A stretch of 6,102 bases of DNA from Sphingobium sp. (GTDB lineage: Bacteria > Pseudomonadota > Alphaproteobacteria > Sphingomonadales > Sphingomonadaceae), in the NCBI GenBank assembly GCA_020051025.1, contig JAGVJS010000067.1, forward strand, positions 1-6,102, given 5' to 3'. The position numbers and the translations under genes are program-made. Position 1 is the first letter of the stretch. The number at the start of each line of letters is the position of its first letter. Below are positions 1-4,134 of this stretch, piece after piece. The notes beneath the pieces were generated by a model. The model was given only the letters and a program-made list of their open reading frames with translations. It was not told the DNA's origin and did not search any database.

Positions 1-1
1 C

Positions 2-58
2 GCCGAGGCTGAGGCCAATTACTATGCAACCCTCGAGACCCTCGATATGGTTGCGTGA
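2..58 (+). CDS. C-terminal end of a probable IS3-family transposase (partial)
   Basis: Only 18 residues and the stop codon are visible; the rest of the gene lies left of the window. The tail reads AEAEANYYATLETLDMVA. An AEAExxYYAxLExxxMxA tail resembles the C-terminus of IS3-family DDE transposases (OrfB, beyond the last catalytic Glu), which insert DNA by a circular copy-out intermediate. The stop lies 39 bases before the presumed element end at 97, the usual arrangement in this family. No catalytic residue is visible, so the call depends on the tail and on the adjacent terminal repeat. It could be another protein family with a similar tail. Confidence 0.5.
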   Translation, partial: AEAEANYYATLETLDMVA

Positions 59-69
59 CTCAAACGAAA

Positions 70-97
70 CAGCCTCCAGAAAACCCGGGGCGCTTCA
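70..97. repeat. Putative right terminal inverted repeat of the IS
   Basis: The block runs from CAGCCTCC through AAACCCGGGG to CGCTTCA and sits directly after the transposase tail. IS3-family ends often carry such a sequence, with terminal dinucleotides TG/CA. The matching left repeat is not in the window, so its status as one half of a pair is inferred. Confidence 0.5.
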
Positions 98-211
98 CTA
101 CGGCCCACGAAGATCAGCACGATGAACGCCTCTTCCCAAACGAGCGTGGGTGTGAGGCTATTCTCTAGGAAGTGTCGGTCCGACCTGCCTATCGAGCGTG
201 CTAACACATAG

Positions 212-241
212 CGCCATATATGGCGTGGCTATATATGGCGT
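212..241. promoter_or_regulatory. Palindrome plus direct repeat, probable operator/promoter of the XRE gene
   Basis: A perfect 14-base palindrome, CGCCATATATGGCG, lies at 212-225. The half-sequence recurs 15 bases downstream: CCATATATGGCGT at 214-226 and CTATATATGGCGT at 229-241, with one mismatch. The second TATATA (230-235) would serve as a -10 box and place transcription start at about 242, a few bases before a GTG codon at 246; no convincing -35 is seen. Small XRE repressors commonly bind symmetric sites over their own promoter, so autoregulation is the natural reading. An alternative is that this DNA is coding, because the frame stays open from a GTG at 198 and would translate the repeat as AIYGVAIYGV. 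Confidence 0.5.
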
Positions 242-245
242 TGTC

Positions 246-548
246 GTGATTGCAAGTATTTCGTTGAACGGCCAGGTGTACAGCACGGCCCAAAAGAAAC
301 TCGCGGCGACCATTCGCAGCCTTAGAGAAGCCAAAGGCGTTTCTCAGGAGCGATTCGCGCAACTCGCAAACGTAGAGCGCGCACGTTACGGACGTATCGA
401 GCGAGGGGAGCTCAACATCTCTCTCAACGTCCTATTTGCGTTAGCGGCGGGGCTGGGTGTGAAGCCTTCCGAAATCCTCGGAGAGATCGAGCTCACCGAT
501 TGCCAGCCCGACTCGGTTGGTCTTGAACCTGAAGAAACTCGGGCATAG
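246..548 (+). CDS. XRE/Cro-CI family helix-turn-helix transcriptional regulator
   Basis: This is a small DNA-binding regulator. From the GTG at 246 it is 100 residues long. A single HTH_3 domain covers about residues 18-73: KKLAATIRSLREAKG begins helix 1, GVSQERFAQLANV holds the helix-turn-helix, and RIERGELNISLNVLFALAAGLGV and KPSEIL finish the five-helix fold. A short acidic tail (EIELTDC...LEPEETRA) follows. No second domain or membrane segment is present. The start is uncertain: in-frame GTG codons lie at 198, 225, 246 and 276 and none has a good ribosome-binding site. I chose 246 because it lies just after the presumed -10 box, implying a nearly leaderless message; 276 would give the most typical N-terminus. 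It lies between an IS end and anonymous DNA, so it is probably an accessory regulator. Restriction-system controller proteins and antitoxins have the same fold, but no partner gene is seen. Confidence 0.75.
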   Translation: MIASISLNGQVYSTAQKKLAATIRSLREAKGVSQERFAQLANVERARYGRIERGELNISLNVLFALAAGLGVKPSEILGEIELTDCQPDSVGLEPEETRA

Positions 549-880
549 CTTGATTCTGGGCAGGCTTTCGGCGGGAACCAGGGGCTCAAGAGAGCCGGCG
601 GCGCGATCGTTGTCGTGATCCGTGGCTAATCGATGGCGAACACCGATGTCCCACCACCTATCAAGAAGTAGAATCCTTCTGACTTGAAGGGAATCGCCGA
701 TCGCCAAATCGAAGTTGCGCGACAAGGCAAATCGGCGATCTTGTCTGTGGCATCTGACGCGGGATCCCCGCAACGAGTGCTGCGCGAATTATGCCGCATC
801 ACACGGAAACGCGAGGTTGCGGGACGACAGGTACTTCTCGTGGACCAGATTAGCTGCCGCCCCTGACCATCCGGTTCGTG
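549..880. other. Gene-poor interval between two convergent accessory genes
   Basis: No coding region is supported here. Frames that stay open (for example 684-866 +, 715-1113 + and 441-773 -) give compositions rich in Arg, Cys and His with no recognisable motif and no ribosome-binding site. Two small stem candidates occur: GGCTC/GAGCC at 583-587 and 592-596 with a 4-base loop, and CCTTC/GAAGG at 675-679 and 686-690. Neither is followed by a T-run, so no intrinsic terminator is called. A 9-base inverted repeat, ATCGCCGAT/ATCGGCGAT, is at 693-701 and 731-739. The interval may hold decayed coding sequence. Confidence 0.5.
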
Positions 881-1444
881 CTACTGTTCGCTGTCATCCG
901 TATCAAACAGGTCACGCAGTTGGCCGAGTTCAAGACCGACGAATTCATCGATTGAGAAAACGTTTGGACGGGCGATCGCATACTCGGGCGAACCAACCAC
1001 AACCAGGACTGGCGGATATCCGCCGTAAGCGGCGGGGTCAGACATATCTCTCCCCAAACTCGCCGCAAGCGCGTCGGATCGCATCAGCCTGTCCAAAGAA
1101 TCTGCTGAAATAATTTGCACCTGCGTCGGATTGATGGAGTTCTCAAGAATCTGTTCAATCATCTTCGCGCCAGCTTCGGCAATATCATTTTGCCCGCCAG
1201 CGTCGACTATTATCGCCTTAAAGTCAGACTCCGACAACTTCCTTTCGACTCGCTTCAGCGCGATGTCATTGCCTGTGGATGAGACTATCTGAATTAGGTC
1301 TAGCATTTCGAAAACCTCAAAAATTTCGAGTGCTACCTTAGTCGCTAATGAGAGCATCTGCGGCCAGACCGCTAAATGTCCCAAAATGAGAAAAGCAACC
1401 GCCAACGTTGATCGACAACAAAACCCGCTCAGGCGCTGCCTCAT
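881..1444 (-). CDS. Hypothetical protein with hydrophobic N-terminus, family not recognised
   Basis: I do not recognise this protein. From the ATG at 1444 it is 187 residues long. It has a basic start (MRQR), a hydrophobic segment at about residues 12-32 (TLAVAFLILGHLAVW) that could be a membrane anchor or uncleaved signal, then a helical stretch (ALEIFEVFEMLDLIQIV). The soluble C-terminal part looks alpha/beta, with strand-like FKAIIVDAGG, VQIISADSL and PPVLVVVGSPEYA, and ends in an acidic helix (DEFVGLELGQLRDLFDTDDSEQ). Residue usage looks like real protein. A competing start is the ATG at 1306 (141 residues): it has GAGG eight bases upstream, the best ribosome-binding site in the gene, and would remove the hydrophobic segment. 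Hence the cellular location is open. It is convergent with the XRE gene, so the two are not in one operon. Confidence 0.6.
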   Translation of the reverse strand: MRQRLSGFCCRSTLAVAFLILGHLAVWPQMLSLATKVALEIFEVFEMLDLIQIVSSTGNDIALKRVERKLSESDFKAIIVDAGGQNDIAEAGAKMIEQILENSINPTQVQIISADSLDRLMRSDALAASLGRDMSDPAAYGGYPPVLVVVGSPEYAIARPNVFSIDEFVGLELGQLRDLFDTDDSEQ

Positions 1445-1604
1445 CTCACGTCTGTGACCCCGCCTGTCACAGGTTCTTGAGCGGCACCAGATGTCTGATG
1501 TGTAGCCTCGATGACAAAGTGGCCCCATGGAGCCGTCTTCAGCCCCCTCAGGCCTTGCCGCACACGTTGGCTGTGGCGCTAAGGAAGTGCCGCCTTCGGC
1601 GGTT
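1445..1604. other. Non-coding leader region of the hypothetical gene
   Basis: Apart from the palindrome at 1452-1472, this stretch holds a small GC hairpin, CCGCC-TTC-GGCGG, at 1590-1602 directly before the long inverted repeat. Open frames here (for example 1408-1608 +) lack any recognisable protein character. The frame of the hypothetical gene extends upstream to an ATG at 1528, but those extra 28 residues (Cys/Arg-rich) look non-coding. Confidence 0.4.
1452..1472. promoter_or_regulatory. Palindrome CTGTGAC-N7-GTCACAG upstream of the hypothetical gene
   Basis: Two perfect 7-base arms (1452-1458 and 1466-1472) are separated by seven C/G-rich bases. The site begins only seven bases before the ATG at 1444 of the minus-strand hypothetical gene, so it is placed to act as an operator or as a leader hairpin over the ribosome-binding region. 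The arms recall the CRP half-site TGTGA, but the spacing between TGTGA and TCACA is nine rather than the six bases that family uses. No regulator can be named. Confidence 0.4.
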
Positions 1605-1649
1605 GTGACCAGGGAAGTTCGAATATAAAATTCGAACTTCCCTGGTCAC
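1605..1649. repeat. Perfect 20-bp inverted repeat with 5-base loop
   Basis: The arm GTGACCAGGGAAGTTCGAAT (1605-1624) pairs without mismatch with 1630-1649 around the AT-only loop ATAAA. A perfect stem this long is very unlikely by chance. Neither side has the T-run of a standard intrinsic terminator: CTCAGATTTTA follows on the plus strand and AACCGCC on the minus strand. It could be a bidirectional transcription barrier between the broken operon and the accessory gene, a structured mobile-element end, or a recombinase or replication site. The function is inferred; only the structure is seen. Confidence 0.85.
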
Positions 1650-1665
1650 TCAGATTTTATGGCAG

Positions 1666-1728
1666 CCTATCAATTCGGCAGTGTCAAAAAAAACAGGCTT
1701 TTCCGATACCTTAACCCAAATTGATAGG
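1666..1728. repeat. 13-base near-perfect inverted repeat close to the comM junction
   Basis: CCTATCAATTCGG at 1666-1678 and CCAAATTGATAGG at 1716-1728 are inverted copies that match at 12 of 13 positions, 37 bases apart. The enclosed sequence contains an A-run (1685-1693). The pair lies just outside the point where comM sequence ends, so it may be part of the end of whatever DNA replaced the rest of comM. Confidence 0.5.
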
Positions 1729-1980
1729 TTTCAGAAACGTGAGAGGAGTACCTTCCTTGGGCAGGTCGGCGGGCGACAGGTTTACCGTGATCCGCTTGGG
1801 CGGCAGCGACAGGCCGATCGCGGCGATGGCGTTGCGCACCCGCTCGCGGCTTTCGGCGACCGCCTTGTCGGGCAGGCCGACGAGGATGAAGTTGGGCAGA
1901 CCGGGGACCAGCTGGCACTGCACCTCCACGGCGCGCGCCTCCAGCCCCAGATAGGCGACCGTCGAAACCGTTGCGACCAA
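1711..1980 (-). pseudogene. comM: Truncated comM (YifB-type Mg-chelatase-like AAA+ protein), 5' fragment only
   Basis: ComM is a hexameric AAA+ helicase-like protein that helps integrate incoming DNA during natural transformation; it was long annotated as a Mg-chelatase subunit. Residues 1-77 match its N-terminal domain closely: STVAYLGLEARAVEVQ, LVPGLPNFILVGLPDKAV, ESRERVR, and PPKRITVNLSPADLPKEG. Then, instead of the usual SHxDLPIAL continuation, the frame reads 12 unrelated residues (TPLTFLKPINLG) and stops at TAA (1713-1711). The family is normally about 500 residues, so the Walker A/B AAA+ core and C-terminus are missing and the product cannot be active. The start is a TTG at 1980 behind a G-run (GGGGGG); it lies 21 bases after the rlmE stop, so it is the third gene of the operon. 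The last native codon is at about 1750. Confidence 0.88.
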
Positions 1981-2001
1981 ATGCCCCCCGCTTCTATCCT
2001 A

Positions 2002-2685
2002 TCAGGTCGGATCGGCCCCTTGGTCCGGCCGTCCCTTGAACCCCTGCGCCACGACATACCATTCGACGCTGCCCTTGCGGCTGGCCGGTGGCTTGGCATG
2101 CTTGATCGTCGTGAAATTCTTCTTGAGCATGACCAGCAGGTCGCCGTCCGTGCCGCCGGCAAAGACCTTGGCAACAAAGGTGCCGCCCTTGCGCAGATTT
2201 TCGATCGCGAACAATGCCGCCGCCTCGACCAGCCCCATGGTGCGCAAATGGTCGGTCGCGGCATGGCCCACCGTATTGGCCGCCATGTCGGAAATCACCA
2301 GATCCGGCTCCTGCCCCAATGCTGCACGCAGCAGATCGGGCGCCTTGTCGTCCATGAAGTCCATTTCGAACAGCGTGACGCCCGCTATTGGATCGGTCGG
2401 CAGCAGGTCGATGCCCACCACCGCCGCTTTGGGCGCCATTTTCCGCACCACCTGCGCCCAGCCACCCGGCGCGACGCCGAGGTCGACGACCGCGCGCGAT
2501 CCCTTCACGAAATGGAATTTCTCATCCAGTTCGATCAGCTTGAAGGCAGCACGGCTGCGCCAGCCTTCCTGTTTGGCCTTATGAACATAAGGGTCGTTGA
2601 GATGCCGCTCCAGCCAGCGTACCGACTGCGCCGTCCGCCCCTTGGCCGTCTTGACCCGCACCTTGCCGGCGCCACTCCCTCTCAC
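2002..2685 (-). CDS. rlmE: 23S rRNA (uridine-2'-O-)-methyltransferase RlmE (FtsJ/RrmJ)
   Basis: RlmE uses S-adenosylmethionine to methylate the 2'-OH of U2552 (E. coli numbering) in the A-loop of 23S rRNA, a late step of 50S assembly in the cytoplasm. The 227-residue protein has the full FtsJ set: RSRAAFKLIELD with catalytic K49, the SAM-binding motif DLGVAPGGW (68-76), GIDLLP (91-96), SDMA with D133, FVAKVF with K173, and GSVEWYVVA with E208. K49-D133-K173-E208 is the K-D-K-E tetrad of the family. The length is close to the usual 210-240 residues. The start is GTG at 2685, which overlaps the upstream phosphatase stop as GTGA, with GGGAG six bases before it (2696-2692); translational coupling is likely. 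Longer upstream frames (to 2910) lie inside the phosphatase gene and are shadows. Confidence 0.95.
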   Translation of the reverse strand: MRGSGAGKVRVKTAKGRTAQSVRWLERHLNDPYVHKAKQEGWRSRAAFKLIELDEKFHFVKGSRAVVDLGVAPGGWAQVVRKMAPKAAVVGIDLLPTDPIAGVTLFEMDFMDDKAPDLLRAALGQEPDLVISDMAANTVGHAATDHLRTMGLVEAAALFAIENLRKGGTFVAKVFAGGTDGDLLVMLKKNFTTIKHAKPPASRKGSVEWYVVAQGFKGRPDQGADPT

Positions 2686-3803
2686 ATTACTCTCCCGTCG
2701 CGGTCCATCAGCCCGCGCAATATGCCCTCGCGAATGCCCCGGTCCGCGACGCCCAGTCGCTCGGCCGGCCAGATGTCGAGGATCGATTCCAAAATAGCGC
2801 AACCCGCCACCACCAGATCGGCGCGCTCGGTGCCGATGCAGGGCAGTTTCTGCCGCTCCGCCAGGTTCATGCCGGACAGGCGATCGGAAATGGCCCGCAT
2901 CGATTCGCAAGGGACAATGAGGCCGTCGATCGCCTGCCGGTCGTAACGCGGCAGACCCAGATGCAGGCTGGCCAGCGTCGTCACCGTCCCCGATGTGCCG
3001 AGCAGGCGAATATCCTGTGCATCCTTGGGCAGGCGACGGGCCAGGGGCGCAAAAGCTTCCGCCACCCGCCCGCGCATCCGTTCATAGGCGGCCAGCCGAT
3101 CGGCGGCATTGCCATGGTCGAACGCCTCGCTTTCGGTCAGCGATACGACGCCCCAGGGCGCGCTCACCCAGTCGACAATGCGCGGCGCGCCGGTCGTGTC
3201 GTGCGAATCGACCAGCACCAGTTCGGTCGATCCGCCGCCGATATCGAAAATCAACGCCGGGCCATCGCCCGGCTCCAGCAGCGCATGGCATCCCAAAACC
3301 GCCAGCCGCGCCTCTTCCTGGGCGCTGATGATATCGAGCGCGATGCCGGTTTCCTGATAAACGCGCTGGATGAACTCTGCGCCATTGGACGCCCTGCGGC
3401 AGGCCTCCGTCGCGACCGACCGGGCCAGCGTCACATGGCGGCGGCGCAGCTTGTCGGCGCAGACGGACAGGGCGGCAATCGCCCGGTCGATCGCCGCATC
3501 GCTGATCCGGCCAGTCGCGGCCAGCCCTTCGCCCAGCCGCACGATCCGCGAAAAGGCGTCCACGACGATAAAACCATCGGCGGACGGCTTGGCGATCAGC
3601 AGGCGGCAATTGTTGGTGCCAAGGTCGATCGCGGCGTAGGATCGGCGATCACGCGCGCCATGGGGCGAAAAAGCCCGCTGCACCGGCGGGGGCGGAATGG
3701 CCGCAGCCTTGCTCCCATCGCCCGGACCGGAACGGGCGCGCTTGCCCGCATAACGGCCGGCCGGGCCGGAACTCTGCGGCGATGGGCGGCTCTGCTGCAC
3801 CAT
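2682..3803 (-). CDS. Ppx/GppA family phosphatase (exopolyphosphatase / pppGpp phosphohydrolase)
   Basis: Members of this ASKHA-fold family split terminal phosphate from polyphosphate (Ppx) or from pppGpp to give ppGpp (GppA), linking phosphate stores and the stringent response. The 373-residue protein begins with a low-complexity basic, Pro-rich tail (about 1-54). Then come the phosphate-1 loop YAAIDLGTNNCRLLI (56-70), AQEEARLAVLG (161-171) with the catalytic-type Glu, the phosphate-2 loop IFDIGGGSTELVLV (185-198), and LGTSGTVTTLASL (268-280). It ends soon after the two ASKHA lobes, so it lacks the C-terminal HD-like domain of E. coli Ppx (about 500 residues) and is the short form. The start is ATG at 3803 with a weak GTGAG site; only a TTG at 3890 lies farther upstream. 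It is the first gene of the ppx/gppA-rlmE-comM operon. Substrate preference cannot be read from sequence. Confidence 0.93.
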   Translation of the reverse strand: MVQQSRPSPQSSGPAGRYAGKRARSGPGDGSKAAAIPPPPVQRAFSPHGARDRRSYAAIDLGTNNCRLLIAKPSADGFIVVDAFSRIVRLGEGLAATGRISDAAIDRAIAALSVCADKLRRRHVTLARSVATEACRRASNGAEFIQRVYQETGIALDIISAQEEARLAVLGCHALLEPGDGPALIFDIGGGSTELVLVDSHDTTGAPRIVDWVSAPWGVVSLTESEAFDHGNAADRLAAYERMRGRVAEAFAPLARRLPKDAQDIRLLGTSGTVTTLASLHLGLPRYDRQAIDGLIVPCESMRAISDRLSGMNLAERQKLPCIGTERADLVVAGCAILESILDIWPAERLGVADRGIREGILRGLMDRDGRVM

Positions 3804-3979
3804 GCCGTAACTCACTTCTGCACTCGCCAGCTCCCAAAAGCGGAGCCGGAACTTGATTCCATGCTTAGGCAGATATGGCGCAATGCGCAAGCGACCCGCC
3901 GATCAGCGGACGGACCGACACGACCGCCGCTCTGTCAACCACGCCAGCAGCGGACGGTCAATTTCGTTACGACCCGATA

Positions 3980-3998
3980 ATGAATGACAATCATCGTT
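3980..3998. promoter_or_regulatory. Fur-box-like motif upstream of the autotransporter
   Basis: ATGAATGACAATCATCGTT matches the classical 19-base Fur box (GATAATGATAATCATTATC) at 12 of 19 positions, with a near-complete core AATGAcAATCAT. It overlaps the candidate -35 element, so binding of an iron-responsive repressor would block transcription. The outer positions match poorly and alphaproteobacteria often use Irr or RirA instead, so this is only suggestive. Confidence 0.3.
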
Positions 3999-4014
3999 AG
4001 TAACGGTTTAATAT
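3984..4014 (+). promoter_or_regulatory. Tentative sigma-70-type promoter for the autotransporter
   Basis: ATGACA (3984-3989, five of six to TTGACA) and TAATAT (4009-4014, four of six to TATAAT) are 19 bases apart, somewhat long. Transcription would begin near 4021 and leave a leader of about 110 bases. No better pair was found nearer to the gene. Confidence 0.25.
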
Positions 4015-4120
4015 GGGATAAATCAGTCATGGTTGTGACCTTTTTGAAACAAGTGCCGACTTTCTTCCTGCGACTGATTGTCTTGCACAATACAGTTGGT
4101 TAGCTTCCCCCTCGGTCTTT

Positions 4121-4126
4121 GGGGAG
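4121..4126 (+). promoter_or_regulatory. Ribosome-binding site of the autotransporter gene
   Basis: GGGGAG lies eight bases before the ATG at 4135 and fixes that start. It is the strongest Shine-Dalgarno sequence in the window. Confidence 0.8.
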
Positions 4127-4134
4127 TTTTCATC

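Larger units (their letters stand above)
1..97 (+). mobile_element. Right end of an IS3-family-like insertion sequence
   Basis: The right-hand end of an insertion sequence seems to enter from the left edge. A reading frame from base 2 closes at the TGA of 56-58. It is followed by a short AT-richer stretch and then by a terminal-repeat-like block at 70-97 (CAGCCTCC, CCCGGGG, ending CGCTTCA). IS3-family elements typically end in 5'-TGA...TCA-3' repeats with a CCCGGG-type core close behind the transposase stop, and this layout fits. The CA end at 97 gives the likely boundary with flanking DNA. The left end of the element is outside the window, so neither the partner repeat nor the target duplication can be checked. 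The family call rests on recognition of the end. Confidence 0.55.
3804..4134. other. Divergent intergenic region between the phosphatase and autotransporter genes
   Basis: No gene is supported in these 331 bases. The region carries outward promoters for both flanking genes. On the autotransporter side it becomes AT-rich from about 3960, with a Fur-like motif and a tentative promoter. CGTTAC (3965-3970) and GTAACG (4000-4005) form an inverted pair around that motif. No convincing -10/-35 pair was found for the phosphatase side. Confidence 0.6.

Noticed and set aside
22..207. A 61-codon minus-strand frame across the IS end
   Set aside because: It spans the transposase tail, the terminal repeat and flanking DNA; no gene would be expected to cross an insertion boundary this way.
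684..1113. Plus-strand frames at 684-866 and 715-1113
   Set aside because: They have TTG starts, no ribosome-binding site and no motif, and the second overlaps the more protein-like minus-strand gene.
1452..1472. CRP/FNR-type binding site
   Set aside because: Half-sites TGTGA and TCACA are present but nine bases apart, not the six the family needs, so no named regulator is assigned.
1612..1649. tRNA T-arm or tRNA fragment (GTTCGAAT occurs in the hairpin)
   Set aside because: The T-loop-like letters are part of the long perfect inverted repeat; no acceptor, D or anticodon arm can be drawn around them.
2686..2910. N-terminal extension of rlmE up to 2910
   Set aside because: The extension lies inside the phosphatase gene in another frame and is not RlmE-like. 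The GTG at 2685 has a good ribosome-binding site and gives the normal family length.
1681..2946. A 421-codon open frame on the plus strand across comM', rlmE and part of the phosphatase gene
   Set aside because: It crosses three minus-strand genes with clear family motifs and has an Arg/Gln/His-rich shadow composition.
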